Counted from the first letter of the stretch, positions 25,080 through 36,760 are shown. The stretch: 64,000 bases of DNA from Halichoerus grypus (GCF_964656455.1 NC_135720.1:50432598-50496597), one strand, 5' to 3'. Numbers and translations are program-made. The notes: generated by a model from the letters alone, not told the origin.

Positions 25080-25740
25080 AAACTGTCCATATCTTTACCT
25101 TATCTTCTCTTTCTCAGGACTTCAATCTCCACCTCCGATTTTATCTGCAACCTTGACCACACTCCTGGCCTCTGTATCTAACTGCCTATTGAACTACATG
25201 ATATGGGTGTTCCACAGCATCAAACACTTTGCTGTGTCTCATTCCGTGATTCCACCTTTACTCACTAAAAAATAAGGCACTGAGTCTTACTGATTCTATC
25301 TCTGAAATATTTCTCCAGCAACCCTACTTCTACTATCCTAATACAGACTTCATCATATCTTGCCTCGTCTATTATAATACCTCCTTATCTGGTAATACAC
25401 TCCCACCTTTGTCTTATTAGACAAATTACTGATTTTTAAAAATATCAAGCACTTTCACCCTTGCTGTGCTGCTGGCATTGTTACTGTCTTTGTTCTTTAT
25501 GCACATCCCTTTATTATCTGATAATATGTCATCTTATTTTCTCTTATACCTTCCCTTCTCTTGGCTCAGGAAAACTGCTTCTCCATAATCCTAAGGAATG
25601 TTTTACATAATTCCTTACAGCAATTATGATGTTATATAATTTGTTGCACATGACTTTTACTAACATTCTATATCCTCACTGCCTAGTAGAATGCAGGGTA
25701 ATCAGTGCATGTTCAATAAATATTTGTTAATTGAAAAAAG
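25080..25740 (+). mobile_element. L2 element, diverged
   Basis: Ends in GTTCAATAAATATTTGTTAA at 25712-25731, the usual L2 3' end. Pyrimidine-rich text like the piece at 23560 precedes it. Confidence 0.65.
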
Positions 25741-26284
25741 AAAAAGTCAAGTCCATTGAGAAAGAGGATGAAGGCTGACTAAAGATCATGAAATTTGGCA
25801 ATTACGTCACATTAAACCTTTGCCAGAGCGATTCTGGTAGTGGGGTAGAGTATGGAAAAGCAGTTTTAAGAGGCAGAGGTAGAACTAAGGATTTAGAAAA
25901 ACAAGACAGTAGTAATTTTTACTCTCTCAAGACATTTGGCAATAAAGAAAAGAAGAGGAGATGGGGTGCCAGATTGAAGGATTTTTGAGGTAAAATTAAG
26001 TTTGTTTTTTCCCTCCTTAAGAAAAGACTAAGCCAAGATTTAGTCAGTTATAAGCTACAGGATACGAGTGAGTAGGGAGAAACACAGGAAAAAAGCCAGC
26101 ACAGTTGGAAGGTTATCCTCTGAGAAGAGGAGAGCCCTCTGTGAGATGAAACAGAGACGACAAAGACAAGGATGGGTGATGGGTGATAGATGTGTGGAGC
26201 TGGTGGGAGGTGTTGGAACTCAGAACTGATGTTATTTTCTTCGTGTAGTTGAGGGCACAGGCCTCTTCACAAAGCAACTTCAAA

Positions 26285-26460
26285 TTCATTTATACATTCA
26301 ATAAATATTGATTGGGTGCCTACTACGTGCTAGGCATTGTTCTAGGCCCACAGAAACAGATAAAGCTCCCTGTCCTTGTGGAGCTTATATTCTAGTGGGG
26401 GAGACAGACAATAAGCAATACAGTAAGTGAATTATATAGTTTGCTAGAAGAGGGTAAGTG
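26285..26460 (-). mobile_element. L2 3' end, reversed
   Basis: TGGGTGCCTACTACGTGCTA, then GGAGCTTATATTCTAGTGGG. Confidence 0.7.
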
Positions 26461-27188
26461 AAAAAGAGTGTTTAACAACCTCAGTGTTGTCTCACATTAT
26501 CTCATATAATTCCTACAACACTTCTATGAAATAAGTACTAGCAACATTAAGTCATTTACCCCAAGATGCTCATAGAATAAATGAGAAGGGGAAAAATTTC
26601 AAGTAACCACAAGGAATGACGTTAAAGACACCCAATTAGCAACAAACAACAAAAAATCACTGGCAGGCTACCAGTCAGGGTTCTTAGCTGCAAGCAGCTG
26701 AAAGCCTTACAGACTGATTAAACAGCATTGAACCCTTCTGAGTACCGAATCCTTTCCCTTAGAATTGCCAAGAAGGGTAGGGAATCAGTTTGAGGAAATA
26801 GGCGTAAACAAGGGTGAGTATACAGATGCAATCACAACTGAAAATCGATCATACCACAGAACCAGTCACCATCACTGAACTCCTGTGGCTGCACCGGATG
26901 CTGCTGTTGAGACCACCGGCCCGAGAAACTACATGTTGGCCACCCTGCCACTTAACATATTCTCTTTCCTTGCTTCTGTGTGGATTAGCTTTAAATTAGA
27001 ATTTAGGTGAGTGCATTTGTCTGCTCAGCCTAAGTTACCGTCCCTGAGCCTTAACTAAAAAGGAGCTGGGAGAAGGAGAATCTGGGCTTTTGGCCTCTGA
27101 AGGTCGGGGGCAGCAAGGGCTGTTCCTCACATTAAGACTCTTAGGGAGGGGATTCAGGTGCTGGGCCACCTAAAATATGATATATACA

Positions 27189-27509
27189 CAGTGGACCCCT
27201 GAACAACACGGGTTGAATTTATATGCAGATTTTTTTCAGTAAACATGGTACAGTACTGTAAATGTATTTTCTCTTATGATTTTCTTAATAACATTTTCTT
27301 TCCTCTAGCTTCCTTTATTGTAAGAATACAGTATATAATACACATGACCAGTATGTATTAACTGACTATATTATCAGTAAGGCTTCCGTCACCAGTATAG
27401 GCTATCAGTAGTTAAGTTTCTGGGTAGTCAAAAGTGATACTCGGATTTTCAACTGCACAGTGGAGGGGAGGGGTTGGTGTCCCTAACCCCTCGTTATTCA
27501 AGGGTGAAC
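27189..27509. mobile_element. Tigger/MER44-type DNA transposon, both ends present
   Basis: Terminal inverted repeats: ACAGTGGACCCCTGAACAAC at left and TATTCAAGGGTGAACTGT at right. Non-autonomous size, about 320 bp. I see no transposase frame. Confidence 0.8.
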
Positions 27510-28799
27510 TGTTTATTACCCTAGAATGCACACTAGAATCGTCATTGGTTAGAGATAGTATCTGCCAAATGTTGAGTAGAAAAATTCAGTACCATAAAAT
27601 TAAAAGGTCATATACAAATGGCTTCAACTGCATAAAAACTAAATTAAATGCATTTCTCAGTATTTAATTCTAGTATAAACTGCTTAAAATAACAAGGCTT
27701 AGCCACATTCATACCTCCCCAGTGGATTTCATACAATACAGTTAGTTGCTAGAACCACTTTATAATATGGTTTACCAGATCTTTCCGATTACGAGTATTT
27801 TAAATTTGATTTTGAACAGAGTACCATGAGATACCAAATTTTAAATGCAGAGTACAATTTAAAAAGAATAACTCTTATATACACAACAGTGGCAATGAAT
27901 AAAAAATATAAATAGGTCCCAGTCTCTGGTTCCTGCTAAAATTGTAGAACAAATTGAACAACCCTCCAGAAAATGAAGAGTTATTAATTAATTATACATT
28001 TAATTAGAAAAACTTGGACGATACCGCAACCTTGTTTTAATACCCAAGAGGAGTTTAATAATAATTAAGCATGCAATTGAAATTACCACAGAATTACAAA
28101 GGACTTCTATTCAGTATTAATTATCCATAAAAATTAAAGTACAGTGAGTGAAGGGTACCCTATGGGTCAAATAAGTTTGAACAGGTTATCTTCTGTTGAT
28201 TCAAAGTAATTTGAGAATCATGAGATAATATTTACTTTTGAGTCCTTTTCACATTTTTTACTCATGTACAAATAAGAAAATAGATGGGAAAGCACTTTGT
28301 AAACTATAAAGCAGAAAACAAATATTAATCATTATTATGAACTATTTATCAATTTATAGTTTTTCCCCCCCAGAAAGTAGAAATGAATAAACTTCCTAAA
28401 ATGGAAGTTTACATGGATGAGATAAAAGAACAGAAATTCACATAAAGATATCCTTTGGGTTTGGCCCTTAACAAATGCAGAGGAAAAAAGTGATCTACTT
28501 GAAGTTCATAAGTATGAGAAAGATCACCCAAAAAGAAGAAATTTTAAAATACGCTCAAAATTAGAGGCAGAATTTTCATTTTACTCAAGTTGGCTATGTT
28601 AAAGCAGGGAATGCATTGGGGAAAAGTCCATAGTCATGGACTAAAATGAGAGAAAGCCAGGCCTGCTTTTCTTTTTTTAACTTTAAAGTCAATTAACAAG
28701 CAACTTTTGTAACCCAATAGGGTTCATTACATGATTTCCAAAGTGCCAAATCTGACAGTGTTGCGTTAAAATACACTTTTAACCAGAAAATAATTGTTG

Positions 28800-29560
28800 T
28801 CAAACATTGGAGAACACAAATATGTTTAATTGGAGTTCTAGCAGAAGAGAAGTGAGAACAGGACTAAAATACTATGTGAAGAGATAAGAACTGAGAACTT
28901 TCCAGAAACATTGAAGATCCACACTCCAAACCAACCAATTCCCAATTAAAGAAACCCCACAAATTCTAAGCAGGACAAACAAAAAGAAATCCACACTCGA
29001 GTATCCCATAATGAATGTAAAGACTGAAACTACACCCTCCCCCCACCCTAAAAAAAGGGGGCAGAGAGTAAGGGTCTTAAAAGCAGTCTGAAGAAAAAAG
29101 AAAAAAGTTACACTGACAGCTGACTTGTTATCAGTGACACAGAAAATCAGAAAATAGAATATTTTAAATATGCTGAGAGAAAAAATTGCTAGCTAAGTAA
29201 ACTAAACACGGCGAAAAGATCCTTCAAGAAAGAGGGTTAAATAAAAACATTTTAAAGACAAACTGAGGGGGCACCTAGGTGGTGGCTCAGTCGGTTGAGC
29301 AGCCAACTCTTGATTTCTGCTCAGGTCATGATCTCAGGGTCATGGGATCCTGCCTTATGTGGGGCTCTATGCTCAGCGGGGAGTCTGCTTGGGATCCTTT
29401 CCCTCTGCCCCTCCACACCCCATGCATTCTCTCTCTCTCTCTCTAATAAATAAATAAATCTTAAAAAAAAAAAAAGACAAACTAAAACTGCAAGGAATTG
29501 CCACCAATTAACCCTCACGAGAGGACATCAAGTATGCACTATCGGGAGAAAGAAAGAAAC
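28800..29560 (+). mobile_element. Old LINE-1/HAL1 ORF1-region fragment
   Basis: Forward. Contains ACTGACAGCTGACTTGTTAT and the GCTGAGAGAAAAAATTGC stretch found in the ORF1 region of old L1/HAL1. Interrupted by a SINE at 29265. Confidence 0.65.
29265..29472 (+). mobile_element. SINEC inserted in a LINE-1/HAL1 fragment
   Basis: Forward copy ending in (CT)n, AATAAATAAATC and an A tail. Target duplication AAAGACAAACT at 29254-29264 and 29473-29483. Confidence 0.94.
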
Positions 29561-30169
29561 CTCTTGCATTTGAGATGCAAGAATCAGCTTAGCTCACTGT
29601 CATCTTCGTAAGTTTAAATATTAAAAGATACAGGGCAATAATAGCTAAAGTAGGGATAGGGGGATGTTAATAAAATTGAAGTATTCTAAGGTTTTTGCAC
29701 TATTCAGTATGAGGCAAAGGTACTAATTAATTCAGGTATGTTTTACTGTCTACAGGTAACCACTCAAAGAACAGAAACTAAGGGCATAATTTACAAATGA
29801 GTACAGGAAAAGAATGGAATGATAAAAAAAAAATCAGCCCAAAAGCATGGATGCCTAGCATACTAACTTTCTATCTGTCTTCTTTTCCATTACCTATATT
29901 TAAGAAAATACTCAAAAAAAAAAATATTGCTATGGCTGCACCTCACAAGTTCTGGTGAGTATTATTTTCCTTATTGTTCAGTTCAAAATATTTTCCATTA
30001 CCATTATTTTTTATTTTGGCCCACAGGTTATTGACAAGTACAATTTCATAATATTCAAATATGGGAATTATATAGTTATCTTTTTGCAGCTGATTAGCTT
30101 AGAAGCACTGTGGTCAGAGAATGTGATAATATGATTTAAAATTTATTGAGACTTATTTTATGGCTTAGT

Positions 30170-30580
30170 ACAGGGGTTGGTAAACTAGTTTGTGGACAAA
30201 ATCTAGCCTACAGTCTGTTTTTGTACCAACAAGCTAAGAATGGTGTTTATTTTAAAGTCTTGTTTAGGGGCGCCTGGGTGGCTCAGTCGTTAAGCGCCTG
30301 CCTTCGGCTCAGGTCATGATCCCAGCGTCCTGGGATCGAGCCCCGCATCGGGCTCCCTGCTCCGCGGGAAGCCTGCTTCTCCCTCTCCCTCTCCCCCTGC
30401 TTGTGTTCCTCTTTCACTGTGTCTCTGTCAAATAAATAAATAAAATCTAAAAAAAAAAAAGTTTAAAGTCTTGTTTAAAAAAGAAAGACAAAGACTGTAT
30501 GTGGACAGCACAGCCTAAAATCTTTACTATTTGGCCTTTTACTGAAGTTTACCAATCCGTGGCCTACTGTATGGTCAGCT
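30170..30580. mobile_element. hAT-type DNA transposon fossil (MER class)
   Basis: Ends CAGGGGTTGGTAAACTAGTT and the matching inverted GAAGTTTACCAATCCGTGG. Inner text AGCCTAAAATCTTTACTATT fits the MER-type nonautonomous elements of mammals. Split by the SINE at 30267-30461. Confidence 0.7.
30267..30461 (+). mobile_element. SINEC, young copy nested in a DNA transposon fossil
   Basis: Near-consensus forward copy with a 16-bp duplication, TTTAAAGTCTTGTTTA, at 30251-30266 and 30462-30477. It interrupts the hAT-like element at 30170-30580. Confidence 0.96.
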
Positions 30581-30999
30581 TTTAAAAAATGTTTTATTAG
30601 TGCTTGAAAATAATATTCTGCATTGAGTGCAAGTTCTTCATACCCTTTACATAGTTTGTTAATTTTGTTGTTCCAATTTAATGTTTCATTATTGCTATTT
30701 TTTGCTTGTTCTATCAATTATTGAAAGGTATATTAAAATCTCCTGCTGTGATGGTAGATTTGTCAGTTTTTTGTTGTAGTTCTATCAATTTTTATGTAAA
30801 TATTTTCAGCTTACATTATTAGGTGCATAGGAATTTAAAACTGTCATACACCTCTTTGTGACTTGAACCTTTGTATCATTATGAAGTCTACTTTATTGGT
30901 CTTAATACAACCAGTGCCACTTTTTTTTACTTAGTCTTTGCTGGATATATTCTTTTTCCATCTACTTACTTTTGATCTTTCTGGAAAACTTAGTAAGCA

Positions 31000-31885
31000 T
31001 GGCAAGAAAAAAAATGAAAGAAATAAAGATTCAAATGAAAAAAATACTGTCATACTTGCAGCTGCTATAACTATGTAAGTAGTGAGAATAAATTAAATAA
31101 CTAGAAAAAAATAATGCTATTTATTAATATATTAGCATAAAAATAAGACACACCTAGAAATACCTGCAGCAAAACTGTGCAAGATGTTGATGGAGAAAAA
31201 TATAAACTTTGGAAGAAATTAAAAATCTAAAGAAATCCTAAAGAAATGAATAGATACGATACTGTCTCCAAATTGATCTATGGTTCAATGTAATTAAAGA
31301 AAATTCCACCTGGGTGTTAGTAAAACCCGACAAGTCAATTCTAAACTGTATAAAGAATTACAGGGGCCAAGAACAGCCACAGCATTCTTGAATAACAACA
31401 ACAAAATGGGGTGAGGGGAAAAGCCGTACCAAAAGATCGAGCCATATTATGAAAAATGTTCACACCATACACAAAAATTAATTCCATGTGGATTTATGAC
31501 TTAAATGTAAAAATCAAAAATTTAGTGCTTTCAAAAAACAAAATGGGAGAATATTCTTATGACTTTGGGATAAGAAAGGATCTCTCAAACAAGAAACAGG
31601 AGCCACAATTCATAAAAGACTAATTTGATAAGACTAGACAAGTAAACAACTCTTTATCATGACAGTGAAGAGAGTGAGAAGACAAGCCACAAACTGGAAA
31701 AGATATTTGCAGCACATGTGACTGACGCAGGATATTACCTAGAATATACAAAGATCTACAAATCAGAAGGAAGACAACCCAATAGTCACTTCAAAAAGAA
31801 AAAAAAAATCAAATCACCAATAACATATATGAAAAGATGTTCAATCTCAGTGTTCAGGGAAATGGATTAAAAACACTGCGTAAGT
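31000..31885 (+). mobile_element. Old LINE-1 ORF2 fragment
   Basis: Forward, many stops. Contains GGCCAAGAACAGCCACAGCA, CTGGAAAAGATATTTGCAGC and AATCTCAGTGTTCAGGGAAA, all typical of the ORF2 3' half. Confidence 0.75.
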
Positions 31886-32117
31886 TTATATTCTTGTCAA
31901 ATGCTTGCTATTTGTCACAATATAATTAGTCAAATACAGATGAACGTATTTGCATGCTTCATATCTCTCCCTTGGTCATTTCTCTATTGTAAATTTCCTA
32001 TGTGTAAGGTTTTGAGGTTTTGTTTGTTTGTTTGTTTTGCATACAAGCACGTGCTGGTTCACAAACTAGTGATAATTAATGTCCCTGACTCTCTCATCAT
32101 AGAACCTTCATCAACCC

Positions 32118-32133
32118 GGGGGGGGGGGGGGGG
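32118..32133 (+). repeat. Homopolymer of 16 G (a second run of 15 G at 33219-33233)
   Basis: Unbroken G runs. They may be true length-variable tracts or sequencing or assembly estimates. Confidence 0.85.
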
Positions 32134-32309
32134 CGTGTAGCTCCAGCTCTGGGCTCTGCTTCTAATGGACCTTTGGTACCTTATGCAACCTCTCTTCCTG
32201 GATTGTCTTACTTACAACTTGAGGTGATTGAACAAAGTGAGTTCTAGAGACATTCCCTTGCCCCAACCCAATCAATGTACATGCTTTTTCAAGCCTTTCT
32301 TTTTCACTT

Positions 32310-33360
32310 ACTCTTTCGTTCATTCTTTCACCAGATATTATTTCCCTCAATCTTGTATACCAGGCGTAGGAGACATGAAAATAAACAGATACAACCATCT
32401 CTGGTCCCCAGGGTCTCCCGCTAGTTCAGGGCAAAGAAAAAGTTAACAAGTCACGGCAATGCAGCAGCTGCCACAACTGAGGGACAAAGGAGGGCTGCCT
32501 GGACAGACGGACGAGGAAACGTGCACTGGGACAGAAGGACAGTAGGATTTTTTGGGGGTGGGGCAGCATGAGGAACAAGGAAAGGGATTTCCAGGCAGAG
32601 AGACTAGTATGGCCAAAAATCTTGAGAGCAAAAAAAGAAAGTAAGGCTTTTGGGGCTTTGTAGAGAGTTCAGCACAGGGGAGTGGCGAGCTCATGTTATA
32701 CAAAGAAGTCAGAAATTATTCAGTAGTAACACAGTGTCTTTGGGCAGGGAAGTGATATAACGCTGGACTTCAGAAAGATCACTCTGGGTGCACTGTGAAG
32801 GAAAGAATGGGATATGGAAGTAGGAAACAGGAAAGGAAGAAGTAGAAAGACTAGTTAGAAGGTTATTATAATAGTCTTGCAGAGAAATAAGAATCTGAAA
32901 TAAAATATTTGATAAATACCATTGTATCACGATGACAGAACCCAACACCCAAAAGCAGGGGTTGAAAGAGAAACAAAAAACAAGAATGGCTCCTGGGAGA
33001 AGTAACGCAGACATGAAGTAAGGCTGTATCAGTGCAAATGGAGAGGAAAAATTAATTTGAGAGAAATTAATGAAGCAGAAATGTTAGAACCAGCTGAACA
33101 ACTAGCTTCAGGGGCTGAGGAAGAAGGAAAAGGAAGACCCTTCTATTTTGGCTTGGTCTAATAAGTGGGTTGTGGGATCATTAACCAAAATGGGAAAAAC
33201 AGGTGAGGTAGACCTTGCGGGGGGGGGGGGGGGAGTGTTAATTTTTTAGCACATTGCATTGGAGGTACCTGAGAACCCTCCAGAGAGAGAAGTTTGGTAG
33301 TTCTGGAGCTAGCAAGGAGTTTAGAGTTGGAAATAGTAAGGATAGTGCGTCTGACAGTGT
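32310..33360 (-). mobile_element. L2 element, reversed and diverged
   Basis: GACATGAAAATAAACAGATA near 32370, GATCACTCTGGGTGCACTGT near 32780, and GAAGGTTATTATAATAGTCT near 32860 follow reversed L2 order. A run of 15 G lies at 33219. Confidence 0.6.
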
Positions 33361-33364
33361 TGTA

Positions 33365-33770
33365 AGTGCTTAATGTGCTTTACGAACAAGTCTATCCACG
33401 AGATGGGTCCTAGTGTCATCTCCACTTTACAGATGAGAAAAACCTTGGGCACAGAACACTTAAGTAACTCATCCCAGGGGCGCCTGGATGGCTCAGTTGG
33501 TTAAAGGTCTGCCTTCGGCTCAGGTCACGGTCTCAGGGTCCTGGGATCGAGCCCCACGTCGGGCTCCCTGCTCAGCGGGGAGCCTGCTTCTCCCTCTCCT
33601 CCCCACCTGTGCTCTCTGTCACTCTCTGTCTCTCTCTCTCAAATAATAATTAAAATCTTAAAGAAAAAAAGTAACTCATCCAAGGTGACCATTTGGGTGA
33701 GTGCCGGAGCAGTATTTGAATCCTGACAGTCTTGATTCCAGAGCCTGTGTGAACCACTTCACAGTGTTCA
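33365..33770 (-). mobile_element. MIR, split by a SINE
   Basis: CACTTTACAGATGAGAAAAA on the left, then GTATTTGAATCCTGACAGTC on the right of the SINE at 33477. Confidence 0.72.
33477..33668 (+). mobile_element. SINEC inserted in a MIR
   Basis: Forward full-length copy. Duplication AAGTAACTCATCC at 33462-33474 and again from 33669. Confidence 0.94.
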
Positions 33771-34282
33771 CCTGTGAGGCATCAGAAGCACAGACTGGAG
33801 TTGAAGGCATGAGAGAATATGAGAGGTGGAAGGGGGACTAAGGAAACATACAAACGAGCACAGCAGAGCAGGTTTTCGGAAGACTGAGGATGGCCCTATG
33901 GAAGCCACAGGGAGAGAAAATTTCAAGAAACAAGACCTATTGAATAGTGTCACTTGATGCAGATATTCAAGTCAGATGGCAGAACCTGACACGTTCTCAA
34001 CATTTCTCAGGGAGAGTAAGTTTCCTAAGAGGCTAGGGCTAGGTTGCACTTGGTTGAGGAGAAAATGAGATGAAGTGAGAGCTCCGAAAAGCTAAGCTGT
34101 GCGAAGAATGACAACTCAGGAGGTTGCTGGAGTGATACAAATTTGGGGAGTTTGTTTTGTTATAAAGATAGGAGAATCCTAAGCATTCTTTCATACCATT
34201 CTATTAATAAAAAGTAAAATTCATAAAAACTTGCAGAACACTTAAAGTTATAACACTAGACTTGGGAACACCTTTTTTTTGG

Positions 34283-34440
34283 TTTGATTTTTTTTATACT
34301 GAAGTATAATTCGCATACAATGTTATATTAGTTTCAGGTATACAACATACTGATTTGACAATTCTATAAGAAACATCTTAAGTACAAAGTAATTTTTGCC
34401 TCCCATCACCACATCTTGAGCTTCTGATCACACCCATTAG
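34283..34440 (-). mobile_element. LINE-1 3' end fragment
   Basis: Reversed: CTGAAGTATAATTCGCATAC, then TTAGTTTCAGGTATACAACA. Confidence 0.75.
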
Positions 34441-34479
34441 GCTCTACTGGGCCTATACTACCAATTGGTGGATGCTCTC

Positions 34480-34865
34480 CTCTGTTTCTAGACACACCAA
34501 CCTTTCCTCAGATCTTCAAACACACCTAGGCTCTTTGTCTCTCAAAGCTTGCTGTCTCCTTTGGAAACTCTCCCCTTATCTAGCACATGGCTGGCTTCTC
34601 CTCCTTCTTCAAAGCTGCTTTTTCAGAAAAGACTTCCCTGACCAATCTATGGAAGTCATAATCCTACCTTACTCCCTACCATGGAGTAAGTACTCCTTCA
34701 TAGTACTCAATCCAATCTGTAACCACTTTATTTGCTCACATTTTACTGGCTGCCTCTTCCACTAGCATGTATGCAAAGATGTCTAGCTTGTTGGCCTCTG
34801 TGTCTTCAGCCCCTAGAATAGTTCCTGGCAAATAACATGTCTTCAGTAAATATTTGTTAAATGAT
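34480..34865 (+). mobile_element. L2 3' end
   Basis: GACTTCCCTGACCAATCTAT to CAGTAAATATTTGTTAAATG, in order and orientation of the L2 3' end. Confidence 0.78.
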
Positions 34866-35562
34866 CCACACAACCCAATTTCTTCCCCTATCACCTTCCT
34901 CAACTGGGATCAAGCACACTGTTTCTTAAGCCCAAGGCCTTTTCTCACTGTACTGACATATATAATCACAAGGGTTAAACTAACATTTATTGTACTTTTA
35001 TTAGATACTAAGCTCTTTGCTATAAGCTACATTTGTATCATTTCACTTACGTTTTACATAACTCTCTCATATAGATACGTACTTCTAAAATTATCTCCAT
35101 TGTACAGGCGATGACACAGTGGAGGTTGTATAACTTACCCAGGTTCACAGAAGTGGTGGAGCCGGGATCAGAATCTAGTTCTGACTTCAGAAACAAAACC
35201 AAGCCGGGCCATTACTCACTTCAAGTGAGGATACATGCTCTAGTTTGGGAAGTTCTGATTTAAACCTGCTCTACCCAGGCCACATCCTAATCACAATAAA
35301 TTCAAATTTCACGACCCCCCCCCACTCCCCTTCCCACTTGCTTGCTGGCGGGAGGCGAGAGCGGGGAGCAGTGGAGAGCTGTCCTGAACATCCAAGTCCC
35401 GGCTTCTCCCGAGGCAGATGCATGTAGGAAGAAGAGATCCGAGCGTTAGCAACTTATATCTCAGCACTGAGGCAGAGGTAACCCGGGGCCTAACAAGAGA
35501 CTGCCGGATTTTGGAGCAGAAGCAGACAAGTCCCGCACTGCATCAGTGGCCAAAGAGCTTAC

Positions 35563-35751
35563 CTTAACTGCCACCTCCGGAGCCGAGTCCACCGCCACTG
35601 CCAGAGAGGGCTTGGTCGAAGCTGATTTCGTCAAGTGCATGAGGGAGTCGGCGGCTGGCAGGGAACACCGTCCGCCCTCACTGTCCGAGTCCGATTCGGA
35701 CCCTGAACCGGAACCGTAGGACGCAGCCAAAGCTGCAATTGCAGCCGACAT
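35563..35751 (-). CDS. CDC40: CDC40/PRP17 exon 1, coding part (residues 1-63)
   Basis: Encodes the N-terminus of pre-mRNA-processing factor 17, a WD40 protein that joins the spliceosome for the second catalytic step of splicing in the nucleus. The start is the ATG at 35751-35749. The protein begins MSAAIAALAASYGSGSGSES and continues with an acidic Ser/Asp/Glu run and a stretch ending in EVAVK; I recognise this as the mammalian CDC40 N-terminus, with a few substitutions against the human protein as I remember it. The exon ends in GTTAAG followed by a GTAAGC donor (minus strand). The region is low-complexity and probably disordered, as in the family. The frame is open upstream of the ATG, but I see no in-frame ATG there, so this ATG is the natural start. 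Its promoter is shared with the divergent gene on the right. The seven exons here cover about half of the usual 579 residues. Confidence 0.96.
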
Positions 35752-35835
35752 GACGGCAACAGATCCTCTGCGGAGACCAGGCCCGGGCGGAAGAAGCAGC
35801 TTCCAGGTCCTGACAGATGACCATAACACACATTA
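35752..35835 (-). promoter_or_regulatory. CDC40: CDC40 5' UTR and core promoter edge (approximate)
   Basis: Short GC-rich stretch directly upstream of the CDC40 ATG, giving way to AT-rich sequence by about 35830. I see no TATA box. The transcription start cannot be fixed from sequence alone. If transcription starts above 35824, an upstream ATG (35824-35822) in another frame would overlap the main start. Confidence 0.5.
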
Positions 35836-36299
35836 TTTACTTCCTTTGCTAAGAATTCACTTACGAAACTTTAAGTTGTACACTAATTAGCATTTGAATA
35901 CGTATAAGAGAACCGAGAATATGAAAACATTTATCCAGGGAAATAGAGAGAATTATAATACCTTATAGCTTTCAGGACCTATGTGGCTAGATTAAAGACT
36001 ACGAGTTCCGAAATACCTTGAGGCCGCGAGGTCCTACACTCCCGGCGTGCAGCGCGGCGGGAAGTGGGCGAGGCACAATGGGAAGTGTAGTTTGGAGCGA
36101 GGGGCGGGGCGAAGTGGGCAGGCCTCTCTTTGACTCCTCCCCTGAATGGATGGTTCATTCAATTGGCTATCCTCTTCCCTCACTCCCAGGCCAAGCACTG
36201 TTCTCTCCGTCCCCTTCCCCCAAATTGAGGATTGGGCAATACCATACAGCCTCAGGAAATGGGGGTGAAAGCCGTATTCATTCCCTCTGTTGGGTGAGT

Positions 36300-36730
36300 G
36301 GGTGGAGGCTGAGTTTTCCACCACGGCTGCACCTGGCACGGGAGTTGAAGAGGAAAGTGAGACTCTTAAATTGGAAGACCCTGAGTGGTGGAGAATAGCT
36401 TCTGTTGGGAAGGATGGGAGATTAGGCGGCGAGGGCCAGCGGTCCCCCCTGCTTCAGGCGCGGATCCCCGCGCCCGGTTGTGGAGCGTCGCGCGCGGGGA
36501 GGGGGCGGGCGGGGGGCGGCGGCGGCGGTTCTCGGTGTTGTTCGCTCGCGCGTCGAGCACACGGTGGGTCCGGCGACCGGCGGGCGCCGCAGGCGGCGTT
36601 CCCAGTAGCCCGGTGCCTCGGCCGCTGCCCCGAGCGGATTCCACGCCGGAGACTGTCGCTCCTGGAGGCTCTAGGTGGAGTCCCGGGAGCTGAGGGGCAC
36701 CGGCGGCCGCCACCGAAGCATGAAGACGGG
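36300..36730 (+). other. WASF1: Candidate WASF1 (WAVE1) non-coding first exon, start not resolved
   Basis: Named by gene order only: in mammals the gene head to head with CDC40 is WASF1, an actin regulator that links Rac to Arp2/3. A strong donor follows 36730 (ACGGG|GTAAGG) and a second good one follows 36759 (ACG|GTGAGC). A GGC-repeat and GC-rich UTR-like stretch precedes them. Long open frames here are a by-product of high GC and do not resemble a known protein. No sequence like the WASF1 start (MPLVKRNI) occurs anywhere to the right, so the coding exons must lie beyond 64000. Confidence 0.5.
36496..36528 (+). promoter_or_regulatory. G-rich tract with quadruplex potential in the CpG island
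   Basis: Several runs of three or more G separated by single C or A, merging into a GGC repeat, just upstream of the candidate first-exon donor. Such tracts are common in CpG-island 5' UTRs. Confidence 0.5.
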
Positions 36731-36760
36731 GTAAGGCAAGAGCCCCCCATGATTTCACGG

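Larger units (their letters stand above)
22922..29253. other. CDC40 intron 1, left half
   Basis: L2 at 23560-24720, 25080-25740 and 26285-26460, the Tigger-type element at 27189, and L1/HAL1 from 28800. The rest (22922-23559, 25741-26284, 26600-27188, 27510-28799) shows nothing I can name. Confidence 0.65.
29955..30985 (-). mobile_element. Old LINE-1 ORF2 fragment, doubly interrupted
   Basis: Reversed ORF2-like sequence on both sides of 30170-30580: GTGGTCAGAGAATGTGATAA on the left, TTGTTGTAGTTCTATCAATT on the right. The middle is an hAT-like element that itself holds a SINE. Confidence 0.7.
31886..35562. other. CDC40 intron 1, promoter-proximal part
   Basis: G run at 32118, reversed L2, SINE in MIR, LINE-1 end at 34283, L2 end at 34480, MIR at 34975-35190. 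A C run of nine bases lies at 35315. Confidence 0.65.
35998..36760. promoter_or_regulatory. Bidirectional CpG-rich promoter between CDC40 and the WASF1-side transcript
   Basis: CpG-dense, TATA-less stretch between the CDC40 start and the rightward transcript. Visible elements are ACTACGAGTTCCG at 35998-36010, CTACACTCCCGGCGTGC at 36034-36050, an inverted ACTACACTTCCCATTG at 36091-36076, and a GGGGCGGGGC Sp1-type box at 36101-36110. The ACTACA(N)TTCCC pattern resembles the ZNF143/THAP11 site found at many bidirectional housekeeping promoters. High CpG density resumes at about 36430 and continues to about 37350. The paired divergent layout matches the CDC40/WASF1 pair of other mammals. Confidence 0.8.

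Noticed and set aside
30267..30340. tRNA-like head with box A/B-like text
   Set aside because: This is the tRNA-derived part of a SINE; no free tRNA gene is present.
35752..35829. Possible N-terminal extension of CDC40
   Set aside because: The frame is open but would have to start at GTG; no in-frame ATG exists, and MSAAIAALAA is the usual family start.
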